Shown here one piece after another: positions 15,741 through 23,673 of a DNA stretch of 64,000 nt. This stretch comes from Ruminococcus sp. AM36-2AA. GTDB taxonomy: Bacteria > Bacillota > Clostridia > Lachnospirales > Lachnospiraceae. Position 1 is the first letter of the stretch. Each line of letters begins with the position of its first letter. A program made the position numbers and the translations under genes. A model generated the notes under the pieces. That model saw nothing but the letters and a program-made list of their open reading frames with translations. It did no database searches and was not told the DNA's origin. Where the stretch lies: NCBI RefSeq assembly GCF_003461955.1, contig NZ_QTYB01000005.1:62001-126000 (forward strand), in the 5' to 3' direction.

Positions 15741-16580
15741 TTAAAGTACCTCTGGCCAGGCTTCTTCCAGTACCTTCTTTGTGTTCTCGTATGTATGTTT
15801 TGCAGCATACTCGATACCTTTTTCAAGGTTTGCATCGCTGATAACCTCTACGCCGATAGCGTTTGGTTTAATTCCTTTTTCACGGATCATTTTCACGAAC
15901 GGTACGGTTGTTCCGATTCCGGTTCCAGGAGCAAGGCGGTCATGCATGGACTCATCTCTTAAGATAGTTGTCGCATATGGTCTTTCCCATACATCGTTGA
16001 TCTGGATGGATACGATCTTATCTGCCGGGATTCCCTCAAGTACAGAAAGTTCGATCGGCTGGTTTGCTCTTACCCAGTGCCATGTATCGAGGATCAGTTT
16101 TGCATTCTCGCAGTCAGCAGCTTTTACAACAGCCCAGCCTTTTTTTACATCCGGGATTCCGCTGTATGGCATTGGCTCAACGCCGATGATGTATTTGCCA
16201 GCTCTCTGGCAGAGCTCACGAAGTTTCTGTGCTGTATACTCCACAGAATAGTTCTCCATCAGTCCACAGTTGATCTGTTTTACGTTAAATAATTCACACA
16301 TATGGAAGCAGAGCTGTTCTTTGTATTTCTGCTCGTAGGAACGATGCTCCTCTGCCCACTGTACGATATACTCAACCTCTGTTACCTTCATGTCATATTT
16401 ATCCAGGATTGCCAGGATATCCTTATCGAAAAGTCCCTCATTCAGGGCATCTACGTAGGTTTCCGCTCTCAGGCCGATTCCCTCATAGCCAGCTTCTTTG
16501 GCAGCTTTTACACGGTCCTCAAATTTGCACTGATCCCCAAGTGTCCAGGAACTGATTGTAATTGGAAATTCTTTTGACAT
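15741..16580 (-). CDS. TIM-barrel protein resembling 3-dehydroshikimate dehydratase
   Basis: AP-endonuclease-2/xylose-isomerase-like TIM barrel of 279 residues. Candidate divalent-metal ligands are E135 (GVEP), D165 (LDTWH), Q193 (IQIND) and E245 (GVEV), with H168 beside the second. Glutamine instead of the common histidine at the third position, together with the SMHDRLAPGTG loop, is what I recall for QuiC1/QsuB-type 3-dehydroshikimate dehydratases, which yield protocatechuate. A generic sugar-phosphate isomerase remains possible. The start at 16580 is set by CAGGAGGAG upstream. First gene of the minus-strand catabolic operon. Confidence 0.7.
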   Translation of the reverse strand: MSKEFPITISSWTLGDQCKFEDRVKAAKEAGYEGIGLRAETYVDALNEGLFDKDILAILDKYDMKVTEVEYIVQWAEEHRSYEQKYKEQLCFHMCELFNVKQINCGLMENYSVEYTAQKLRELCQRAGKYIIGVEPMPYSGIPDVKKGWAVVKAADCENAKLILDTWHWVRANQPIELSVLEGIPADKIVSIQINDVWERPYATTILRDESMHDRLAPGTGIGTTVPFVKMIREKGIKPNAIGVEVISDANLEKGIEYAAKHTYENTKKVLEEAWPEVL

Positions 16581-16653
16581 GATAACTCCTCCTGAAAATA
16601 TAAATAATTTTTTTAGGTTTTTTTTAATTATTTTGTATCTTTTTTCTATAAGC

Positions 16654-16682
16654 ATTATATAACTTCGTTAAATACAAAACAA
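16654..16682 (-). promoter_or_regulatory. Promoter of the minus-strand catabolic operon
   Basis: TTGTTT (16677-16682) and TATAAT (16654-16659) on the minus strand with exactly 17 bases between. The expected start near 16647 leaves a leader of about 67 bases. LysR box 4 sits near -64. Confidence 0.65.
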
Positions 16683-16701
16683 ATTGATTGTACCAGGAGA
16701 A

Positions 16702-16734
16702 TTCATAGATTTTATCAATATATCGTGGTATACT
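16702..16734. promoter_or_regulatory. LysR box 4 and LysR-1 promoter (divergent control region)
   Basis: TTCATAGATTTTATCAATAT (16702-16721) matches the island's half-site. It lies near -64 of the minus-strand operon promoter. On the plus strand TATACT (16729-16734), preceded by TGG as an extended -10, could drive the LysR gene, with the box overlapping its -35. This is the classical arrangement of an autoregulated LysR gene divergent from its target. Confidence 0.55.
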
Positions 16735-16863
16735 ATATAAAAACATTTTCACTGTACTGCCACCGTCACAGCAGTCAGACCGGCAATTCCTTCTGATCAT
16801 CCGACTTCACTGGAATCTGCCTGAATAAAACATTCAGCTAAACTTACGAAAGGAGCTTCGAAA

Positions 16864-17772
16864 ATGAACCTGTATCATCTTCGTTATTTCGTGACACTGG
16901 CGCATCTGGAACATTACACGAAAGCTGCTGATGTTCTGGCGATCACACAGCCCAGTTTAAGTCATGCGATCTCTTCCCTGGAGGAAGAACTTGGAGTGAA
17001 ATTATTTGAAAAAAACGGACGGAATGTTTCTCTCACCAAATATGGCAAGACTTTTCTGGGAGATGTGGAAGAAACCCTGAACCGGCTGGATTCCTCTGTA
17101 AACGGCCTCCAGCTTGCAGGAAAAGGAGAAGGGCAAATTGATGTGGCTTTTCTCAGGACCCTTGGAGTTGATTTTGTGCCGAAGATCATCCGCAATTTTC
17201 TCACCGCCAACGAAGGAAAACAGATCAATTTCAATCTGTTCTGTGACAAGGTTCTTACCGGCGATATCCTTACCGGGCTGAAAGAGAAGAAATATGATAT
17301 CGGCTTCTGTTCCAAATTTGATGACGAACCGCTGATCGAGTTTATCCCGGTTGCCAAACAGGACCTGGTGGTTATTGTTCCGCCCGGCCATCCTCTTGCG
17401 GAGAAATCCGAGATCCATCTGGAGGAAACCCTTCCTTACAAACAGATCATTTTTAAGAAACGAAGTGGGCTCCGCCAGATCATCGACCAGCTGTTTAAGA
17501 GTATCGGTCAGTACCCGGATGTGGCCTTTGAGATCGATGAGGACCAGGTTGCCGCAGGATTTGTTGCCAATGATTTCGGCATCTGCATTGCCCCGGATAT
17601 CCCCATCCTTCATTCTTTGGATCTTAAGATCCTGCCCCTTGTTTCTCCAAGCTGGCAGAGAAATTTCTACATGGCCATGCTGAAAGATGTATACCATCCT
17701 CCGGTTGTGGAAGCCTTTAAGAAGTTTGTAATCGAGAAAACATCAAAAGAGATTTTCTATAAAACAAATTAA
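16864..17772 (+). CDS. LysR-family regulator 1 of the hydroaromatic island
   Basis: 302-residue LysR-type transcription factor: winged helix-turn-helix in residues 1-60 (recognition helix region ITQPSLSHAISSLEEEL) and a periplasmic-binding-protein-like effector domain from about residue 90. It is transcribed divergently from the dehydratase/reductase/dehydrogenase/MFS operon, the standard position for a pathway activator. AAAGGAG upstream sets the start. The effector is probably a pathway intermediate such as 3-dehydroshikimate or protocatechuate (inference). Its recognition helix nearly equals that of LysR-2 at 19.2 kb. Confidence 0.9.
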   Translation: MNLYHLRYFVTLAHLEHYTKAADVLAITQPSLSHAISSLEEELGVKLFEKNGRNVSLTKYGKTFLGDVEETLNRLDSSVNGLQLAGKGEGQIDVAFLRTLGVDFVPKIIRNFLTANEGKQINFNLFCDKVLTGDILTGLKEKKYDIGFCSKFDDEPLIEFIPVAKQDLVVIVPPGHPLAEKSEIHLEETLPYKQIIFKKRSGLRQIIDQLFKSIGQYPDVAFEIDEDQVAAGFVANDFGICIAPDIPILHSLDLKILPLVSPSWQRNFYMAMLKDVYHPPVVEAFKKFVIEKTSKEIFYKTN

Positions 17773-17805
17773 GAGCTTCGGGAGACCTTCCAAAGGAGAT
17801 CTCCT

Positions 17806-17886
17806 GACAGCCAAAAAGACAGCTAAAAAGACAGCTGTCCAATTCCCGTCTTGTTTCTGTACGGTTTATTGGACAGCTGTCCTCTT
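17806..17886. terminator. Bidirectional terminator with tandem repeat between LysR-1 and shikimate kinase fusion
   Basis: A perfect 14-bp inverted repeat, GACAGCTGTCCAAT (17830-17843) and ATTGGACAGCTGTC (17868-17881), encloses a 24-base loop. It is preceded by two tandem copies of GACAGCYAAAAA. On the minus side A-rich tracts precede it; on the plus side CTCTTATT follows. Likely ends both convergent genes. Confidence 0.6.
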
Positions 17887-17921
17887 ATTATGTAAGAATA
17901 TTCTGTTTCTGTAATCAGTAA

Positions 17922-18710
17922 TTATTTATTCGCATCTGCCTCACGAAGTCTGTGGATCATCTCCTCACAGATCTCAAGCTCGCTCTTACCATCGGTCTCA
18001 ATAACGATGTCGGCTGCTGCCTCGTATTTCGCACGACGTTTCTCCATCAGATCTGCGATGAACGGAACCGTCTTGTTGTTCTCAAGCAGCGGACGGTCAT
18101 GGTTGTCTTTTACACGCTCCAGGATCGTCTCAGGTTTTGCGGTAAGGAGTACAACACGGCCGTTTTTCTTCATTTCAACAACGTTGCGCTCTCTCATGGG
18201 AACACCACCGCCACAGGATACGACAACATTGGACTGAGACTGCATCTCAATGAGAAGGTTTGTCTCAAGCTCACGGAAATACTCTTCTCCGTAAGTCTCA
18301 AAGATATCGGAAATGCTCATTCCCTGTCTCTCCACGATACACTGATCCATCTCCACAACATCCATAGCCAGCGCGTTCTTCAGATAATCAGAGATTGTGG
18401 ATTTCCCTGCGCCCATGAATCCGATCAGGAAAATATTGTAGTTGAAAAGATTTCTGGACTGGATTCTCTTACTGTTCTGTGTGATGCTTGCGAAAACATC
18501 ATTAACTTCTTTCTTATGGCGTCTGCCTTCCATTCTGGCTTCCAGCCATCCTTTCTGCTTCGCCTCCTGCTCCGGCTGCAGTACCGGAAGATTGTTGGCT
18601 TCCTTGTATACCATGATGTCCTCTACGATTCTGTTTCTCATAAGCAGTGCGTCCAGGATGATCTCATCGCACTGTCCAAGGCTCTCTCTTAATACTTCTA
18701 ACTGGTTCAT
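17922..18710 (-). CDS. aroK: Chorismate mutase-like/shikimate kinase fusion
   Basis: Shikimate kinase (ATP-dependent 3-phosphorylation of shikimate) with an N-terminal AroQ-type domain. Residues 1-85 resemble chorismate mutase (LR at 8, MRNRIVED, YKEAN with K36), but the position of the conserved second-half arginine appears to be Q48, so mutase activity is doubtful. Kinase domain 92-262: Walker A GFMGAGKST (97-105), EMD at 120-122, R146 (FRELE), SCGGG (166-169) and RPLL. 262 residues. It carries its own promoter with a perfect-dyad LysR-type box. Located in a catabolic island, it may pull imported shikimate into aromatic synthesis. Confidence 0.88.
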   Translation of the reverse strand: MNQLEVLRESLGQCDEIILDALLMRNRIVEDIMVYKEANNLPVLQPEQEAKQKGWLEARMEGRRHKKEVNDVFASITQNSKRIQSRNLFNYNIFLIGFMGAGKSTISDYLKNALAMDVVEMDQCIVERQGMSISDIFETYGEEYFRELETNLLIEMQSQSNVVVSCGGGVPMRERNVVEMKKNGRVVLLTAKPETILERVKDNHDRPLLENNKTVPFIADLMEKRRAKYEAAADIVIETDGKSELEICEEMIHRLREADANK

Positions 18711-18787
18711 AACTTCTCCTTTGCTTCGTTCGTTGTATCACGGATTTCCGTCATCACTTTATCACTTTAAACCAAGTGTCTGTTCTT

Positions 18788-18816
18788 ATTATACCAACTG
18801 GTCATTTTTATCTCAA
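18788..18816 (-). promoter_or_regulatory. Promoter of the shikimate kinase fusion
   Basis: TTGAGA (18811-18816) and TATAAT (18788-18793) on the minus strand with 17-base spacing; both elements are close to consensus. Confidence 0.75.
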
Positions 18817-18847
18817 CCTAAACTTTTATTGAATTTGCACATGTGAT

Positions 18848-18866
18848 TCATAGATATTTTCTATGA
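18848..18866. promoter_or_regulatory. LysR box 5, perfect dyad
   Basis: TCATAGATATTTTCTATGA is a perfect 7-5-7 inverted repeat centred about 76 bases before the predicted start of the shikimate kinase transcript. It is the most symmetrical member of the island's ATAGA box family and defines the likely consensus. Confidence 0.6.
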
Positions 18867-18973
18867 TTTTTTTCAGGGAATCCTGTCACATATCTTACCG
18901 AAGAATGAGCCCTGACACCCGGAATCACACTTCTTCCTCTGCCCTCATAACCAAAATCCTATTGAAATCTACA

Positions 18974-19041
18974 GTCAAACGGATATTCGCAATCCGCATT
19001 CGCTACACAGCTCTACACCGAATAACTGCTTCGCAGTTTAT
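18974..19041 (+). repeat. Dispersed intergenic repeat, family 1, copy 2
   Basis: Aligns over its length with 3195-3260 and 46675-46741; shares CGCTACACAGCTCT and TTCGCAGTTTAT with the third copy. It lies in the 483-base gap 18711-19193, which holds no convincing gene. That gap also contains a 9-bp hairpin, TCAGGAGGA/TCCTCCTGA (19041-19062), immediately after this repeat. Confidence 0.7.
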
Positions 19042-19108
19042 CAGGAGGATCACTCCTCCTGATACAAGCAACTCCCCCCGCTGCTTATTGCTTTTCGCAA
19101 GTGAAGCA

Positions 19109-19131
19109 GGGGACTTCCTTGATTCGATTAA
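19109..19131 (+). repeat. Short dispersed intergenic repeat, family 2, copy 2
   Basis: Contains GACTTCCTTGATTCGATTAA, one mismatch from the copy at 62455-62474 and two from 3067-3089 (opposite strand). Here it lies about 70 bases after a family 1 copy. Confidence 0.6.
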
Positions 19132-19170
19132 AAAATCTCTGCCCTATTATTACAAAAGCAGAGATTTTTT
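19130..19170. terminator. Terminator of LysR-2 (bidirectional form)
   Basis: AAAAAATCTCTGC and GCAGAGATTTTTT form a perfect 13-bp stem with a 15-base loop; U-runs exist in both directions. It lies 24 bases past the LysR-2 stop on the minus strand. Confidence 0.85.
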
Positions 19171-19193
19171 CATACAATTCTTTCACAGGTATT

Positions 19194-20093
19194 CTACTGT
19201 ATCACTTCATAGATCCGGTAATGTTTGAAAATATAATCCCGAAACTGCTCCACAAGAGAACTTGGGTACCGTTTTTTCAACATACCCATGTATATGTAAC
19301 GGCGGTAATGAAGATTCTCGATATTTAAGATCTTCACAGGCAGAGTATGGATCACCGGCACATCCGGCACGATTCCCACACCGAACCCTTCTGCCACCAT
19401 TCCCGCGAGGGCGCCATCCTCCTCCACTTCAAAAGCGGTTTCCGGTACGATCCCCTCTTTTTCAAAAAGTTCACGCACCACAAAATACAGCCCACTGGTA
19501 GGGGTAAAAGTCACCTGGGGATACTGGCCCAGTTCCTCTATGGTCACTGTATTTTTTCCGGCAAGAGCATGATCTTCCGGTACAACAGCCACCAGTTTTT
19601 CTTCCGCTACCGGTACAAAACTGATCTCTTTTTCCCCTTCCGCACGGGAGCAGAAGATCATGTCAAACTTTTCTTCTTTCAGGCCCCGGATCAGGTTCCC
19701 GGTAGCTGCATTCTGGAAATGAAAATCAATCTTCTTCCCTTCCTGCTCATCAAGAAACCCACGTACAAGTTCCGGAATAAATCTGCGTCCCTGGGTATGG
19801 ATATATCCGATGGAAATGCTTCCGCCTGGAATCCTTGCCGCCTCCTGGATCCTCTCCACACCAAGATTCAGGATATGTAAGGAGTCCTGCACATATTTCA
19901 GAAACATTTCCCCGTATTTGGTCATGGTCACATTTCTTCCGTGACGCTCAAAAAGTGGAACCTGGAGTTCTTTTTCCAGGTTGGAGATGGCATGGCTGAG
20001 GCTTGGCTGTGTAATATCCAGCCGCTTGGCTGCCCTGGTATAATTTTCGATCTGGGCAAGCGTCACAAAATATGTGAGCTGATTTAAGTTCAT
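19194..20093 (-). CDS. LysR-family regulator 2
   Basis: 299-residue LysR-type regulator. The DNA-binding segment (ITQPSLSHAISNLEKEL) is nearly identical to that of LysR-1, suggesting the two read the same boxes, while the effector domains diverge. It is transcribed in the same direction as the shikimate kinase fusion but lies upstream of it, separated by the repeat-rich gap and a terminator. An AAAGGA site precedes the ATG with a 9-base spacer. The effector is unknown. Confidence 0.88.
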   Translation of the reverse strand: MNLNQLTYFVTLAQIENYTRAAKRLDITQPSLSHAISNLEKELQVPLFERHGRNVTMTKYGEMFLKYVQDSLHILNLGVERIQEAARIPGGSISIGYIHTQGRRFIPELVRGFLDEQEGKKIDFHFQNAATGNLIRGLKEEKFDMIFCSRAEGEKEISFVPVAEEKLVAVVPEDHALAGKNTVTIEELGQYPQVTFTPTSGLYFVVRELFEKEGIVPETAFEVEEDGALAGMVAEGFGVGIVPDVPVIHTLPVKILNIENLHYRRYIYMGMLKKRYPSSLVEQFRDYIFKHYRIYEVIQ

Positions 20094-20172
20094 ATGTTAA
20101 AAAATCCTTTCTTTCCTCCGCTTAAGAGACTTTCCGGCAGGTAATTCAGCCTGCCTCGCTGCCTGGTCTGTT

Positions 20173-20844
20173 TCACATACCAAGGCTCAGGAGCTCTTTT
20201 CCCGCCGCAAGTCTCTCGTAAAACTGCTCATAAAAATCCCGGTTTCCATCATAAGGTTTCCGATAGAACTGGTTTACCACATACATATTCAGGTTTCGGA
20301 TCAGGTCACTGTCCTCACTCTCATAGAGAACTTCCTGTACATCCAGAAGAAAATAATGCCAGTCACAGACAAATTTTTCGTAATTTTTGAAATCCGGTGT
20401 ATCTACCCATTTCCGGACCTTGATCTTACTGCGGCTGGTCTTTTTGCACTCGTGGATCTGAAGGATGTACTTAAATCCACCATCCTCATAATATCTTCCC
20501 AGCGGAAACAGGCGGCAGAAACCCGGACGGAAGCTGTGGATGGAGCACCTCCCGTTTCCATCCAGAAATACGCATCGTTCCTCTGCGCCCGCCATCTTAA
20601 GATGCGGCAAAATGTTCCCGTCTGTAACGCCAAGTTCGATTTTTCCCGTGAGAAGCTGGTCCGCACTTAAATGAAGGCCCTGGCTTAACCGCCATACATC
20701 CAGCGGGTCCAACACAACGGAATCTCCCATTCCCGTACAGCAGTCAAAACAGCCTTTGCAGTCCTGGCAGTCTGCCTTTACCATGTCATTTGCTTCGTAT
20801 AAACGGCCGTCGGAAATCTCCTCCAGCGTAACTTCCCGCCGCAT
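20173..20844 (-). CDS. YkgJ-family cysteine cluster protein
   Basis: 223-residue protein of the YkgJ/UPF0153 (Zn or Fe chelating) family. The cysteine pattern DCQDCKGCFDCC is near residue 26, followed later by ERCVFLDGNGRCSIHSFRPGFCRLFPLG, the second conserved cluster. Biochemical role is unestablished for the family; a metal-binding or Fe-S function is likely. Its ATG overlaps the stop of the upstream gene by one base (TGATG), so translation is probably coupled. Confidence 0.8.
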   Translation of the reverse strand: MRREVTLEEISDGRLYEANDMVKADCQDCKGCFDCCTGMGDSVVLDPLDVWRLSQGLHLSADQLLTGKIELGVTDGNILPHLKMAGAEERCVFLDGNGRCSIHSFRPGFCRLFPLGRYYEDGGFKYILQIHECKKTSRSKIKVRKWVDTPDFKNYEKFVCDWHYFLLDVQEVLYESEDSDLIRNLNMYVVNQFYRKPYDGNRDFYEQFYERLAAGKELLSLGM

Positions 20845-21224
20845 CAGACCAGAGTCTCCAGTCCGGTAACGCCCCAGTCCTCTGCCAGGCTTTTCACTCC
20901 GTCCAGAACCTCTTCTCTGGAGTAACCGTGGTCATCCAGGTAATCTCCGTCCATATCGTTGAGATACAGATAAAACGTAAGGGCAAGTTCCAGATAATCT
21001 GGATCATCATCCTCCATATTCATAAGAAGCTCATTTTCCGCTCCGTTGATATCTCCCTCATCAGCAAGTCCGATAACCTTCTTAAAAAGATGATCTGCTT
21101 CTGTATAATCTGCCTCTGCTGCCGGAAGTGTATACTGTGGCATGTCTCCTTTAAGAAGAAGCCTTGTGATCAGTCTTGCGATATCCTGAATATTTCCTGA
21201 CATTCTGTCATCCTGTAATCCCAT
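20844..21224 (-). CDS. DUF6483-like acidic protein
   Basis: 126-residue acidic, mostly helical cytoplasmic protein with no catalytic motif that I recognise. It resembles the small DUF6483-type proteins of Lachnospiraceae (GNIQDIARLITRLLLKG near the start, then acidic repeats such as MEDDDPDYLELALTFYLYLND); this family call is tentative. AGAGGA seven bases upstream supports the first ATG. It is coupled to the YkgJ-like gene by a one-base stop/start overlap, so the two may act together. Confidence 0.6.
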   Translation of the reverse strand: MGLQDDRMSGNIQDIARLITRLLLKGDMPQYTLPAAEADYTEADHLFKKVIGLADEGDINGAENELLMNMEDDDPDYLELALTFYLYLNDMDGDYLDDHGYSREEVLDGVKSLAEDWGVTGLETLV

Positions 21225-21329
21225 ATCCGTTTCCTCTCTTTCTGCTGTCCTGTTCTGCCAGATACCTGCTTTCTGACCGGCGCATCTATATCCAAATCTC
21301 CGGGTACCTGCTTCTGACAGCCAACTTAT

Positions 21330-23522
21330 TTAATCCAGTCTGATTCCTGATAATGCCTGTGCAAATGCGTTGTTTACCGGCTCGTTGGCCTCTTTCTGCT
21401 GTTTTTTAAGATAACGCTGCACATCCCTTTTATTGACACCTGCACCTTCTTTGGCACGTCTTGCCTGGAAAGCTGAAAGCTTCTCTTTATATCCGCACTG
21501 GCATACAAAGGTCTCTTCTTTTCCCTTCAGAAGCATCTCCATCCGCTTGTGACATTTCGGGCAGCGCGCGTTGGTAGTTCTGGATACCGTCTCCCTGTAT
21601 CCGCATTCTCTGTCCTCACATACCAGCATCTTCGCATTCTTTCCATTAACTGCCAAAAGGTGTTTGCCACAGTTGGGGCATTTCTTGTTTGTCATATTGT
21701 CATGGCGGAACGTTCCCTGTCCGCTCTTGATCTCATCTACGATCTCACAGGCATACTCACGGATCCCTGTGAGGAATTTATCCTGACGGAGTTTCCCGTT
21801 TGCGATATCGCTGAGTTTCATCTCCCAGTCTGCGGTAAGTTCCGGCTTCTTCAGTTCTTCCGGAACCAGTTCCAGGAGCTGTTTTGCCTTGGAGGTAATG
21901 TAGATCTCATTGCCTCTTTTTTCCATCATAAAACTGTTAAAAAGTTTCTCGATGATATCGGCTCTTGTTGCTACTGTTCCAAGACCGCCGGTTTCGCCCA
22001 GAGTTTTTGCCGCCTTTTTGTCGTGGCTTTCCATAAAGTGGACCGGATTCTCCATGGCGCCAAGAAGTGTGGCCTCTGTAAATCTTGCAGGCGGTTTTGT
22101 CTGTCCATTTGTAAGGGATGCAGATTCCACAGTAAGAATCTGGCCTTCCGCAAGGGCCGGAAGCTTCTGGTCTTTCAGCCTGTCAGCCTCCTCTTCTTCC
22201 TCATCCTGACAGCCACCTTCATAGACTTCTCTCCATCCGGCGCTTTTTACGATTCGTCCGCTTGCGGCGAAAGTTTCTCCTGCTGCCGTTCCTTCCATGC
22301 TCACCTGCTCATATACAGCCGGCGGATACAGCACACTTAAGAAACGGCGGACTACCATATCATAAATTTTCCGTTCCTCATTTGTCATATGATCCAGCTG
22401 TACAAACTGTTCTGTCGGAATAATTGCATGATGGTCACTGACTTTCTTATCATCCACAAAACTTGCATTGGCCTGGATTGGTTTGTTGGCAAGCACACCG
22501 GCAAGTTTCCGGTAAGGACCTGTTCCACATGCCTGAAGACGTTCTTTAATAGTAGGAACTACGTCTTTTCCGATATATCTGGAATCGGTCCTTGGATAAG
22601 TAAGAACCTTATGGTTCTCATAGAGCCGCTGCATGATGTTCAGCGTCTCTTTTGCGGAAAAACCGTATTTCTGATTGGCCTCTCTCTGAAGAGTTGTCAG
22701 ATCATAAAGTCCCGGTGCATAAGTTTTCTTCGGCTTTCTGGAAACTTTTGTTACGGTAATGCTGCCTTTTCCGGCTTTTGTCTGGATCTCCTGGGCACGT
22801 TCCTTCTTAAATGTACGGAGGCTTCCGCTCTTTCCGTCACGCCAAGTCCAGCGCACGTTTCCTGCCTCAATAGTAATTCCGTAATAGCTTTCCGGTTTAA
22901 ATTCCCGGATCTCCTGCTCTCTTCTTGCGATCATGGCAAGGGTCGGTGTCTGCACACGTCCGCAGGAAAGCTGTGCATTGTATTTACAGGTCAGCGCTCT
23001 GGTTCCGTTCATTCCCACCAACCAGTCTGCCTCTGCCCTTGCCTGTGCCGCACGGTAAAGATTATCATAATCATGACCATTCTTAAGGTGGGCAAAACCG
23101 TCACGGATCGCCTTGTCCGTTACCGATGAGATCCACAGACGTTTGATTGGTTTATGACAGTCTGCCTTTGCAAGGATCCATCTGGCTACCAGTTCTCCCT
23201 CTCGTCCGGCATCTGTGGCAATGATGATCTCCCCGATATCCTTCCGGTAAAGCTGGGTTTTTACTGCATTGTACTGTTTGGATGTCTGACGGATCACCAC
23301 CAGTTTCATCTTCTCCGGCATCATGGGAAGAGTGGAAAGTTCCCATTTGGTATATTTTTTATCGTATTCTTCCGGATCTGCCAGGGTTACCAGATGTCCC
23401 AGTGCCCAGGTCACCACATAGTCTTTTCCTTCCAGGGTTCCGTTCCCTTTCTGGCTGCAGTGGAGGACTCTGGCAATGTCTCTGGCAACCGACGGTTTCT
23501 CTGCGATCACTAATGATTTCAT
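21330..23522 (-). CDS. topB: DNA topoisomerase III (type IA)
   Basis: Single-strand-passing type IA topoisomerase, 730 residues. N-terminal Toprim domain (VIAEKPSVARDIARVL; ATDAGREGELVARW), active-site tyrosine in VLTYPRTDSRY, and two C-terminal zinc-ribbon-like units (CPNCGKHLL with CEDRECGY; CPKCHKRM with CQCGYKEK). Length and domain order match the chromosomal TopB of clostridia; conjugative-element TopB copies look similar, but no other mobile genes are nearby. Confidence 0.95.
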   Translation of the reverse strand: MKSLVIAEKPSVARDIARVLHCSQKGNGTLEGKDYVVTWALGHLVTLADPEEYDKKYTKWELSTLPMMPEKMKLVVIRQTSKQYNAVKTQLYRKDIGEIIIATDAGREGELVARWILAKADCHKPIKRLWISSVTDKAIRDGFAHLKNGHDYDNLYRAAQARAEADWLVGMNGTRALTCKYNAQLSCGRVQTPTLAMIARREQEIREFKPESYYGITIEAGNVRWTWRDGKSGSLRTFKKERAQEIQTKAGKGSITVTKVSRKPKKTYAPGLYDLTTLQREANQKYGFSAKETLNIMQRLYENHKVLTYPRTDSRYIGKDVVPTIKERLQACGTGPYRKLAGVLANKPIQANASFVDDKKVSDHHAIIPTEQFVQLDHMTNEERKIYDMVVRRFLSVLYPPAVYEQVSMEGTAAGETFAASGRIVKSAGWREVYEGGCQDEEEEEADRLKDQKLPALAEGQILTVESASLTNGQTKPPARFTEATLLGAMENPVHFMESHDKKAAKTLGETGGLGTVATRADIIEKLFNSFMMEKRGNEIYITSKAKQLLELVPEELKKPELTADWEMKLSDIANGKLRQDKFLTGIREYACEIVDEIKSGQGTFRHDNMTNKKCPNCGKHLLAVNGKNAKMLVCEDRECGYRETVSRTTNARCPKCHKRMEMLLKGKEETFVCQCGYKEKLSAFQARRAKEGAGVNKRDVQRYLKKQQKEANEPVNNAFAQALSGIRLD

Positions 23523-23592
23523 ATTTTTTATTTCACCTCATGCTCTTTGGAGCCTTCTCGATTACGCTCCAGGGTTCACCTATTATAGCATG

Positions 23593-23650
23593 AAAAAAGC
23601 ACTTCGTCCAGAAAAGGGCCAAAGCCTTTTTCCGTCGAAATGCTCTTTTA
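23593..23650 (-). terminator. Terminator of the response-regulator gene
   Basis: On the minus strand AGCATTTCG pairs with CGAAGTGCT, followed by TTTTTT; an inner hairpin of AAAAGG/CCTTTT type lies in the loop. It sits between the regulator and topB. Confidence 0.7.
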
Positions 23651-23673
23651 TTTTTTTGTGTTTTTTGTTTTTA

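Noticed and set aside
21330-23522. Conjugative-element topoisomerase
   Set aside because: No relaxase, VirB4/VirD4 or other transfer genes nearby; treated as chromosomal topB.
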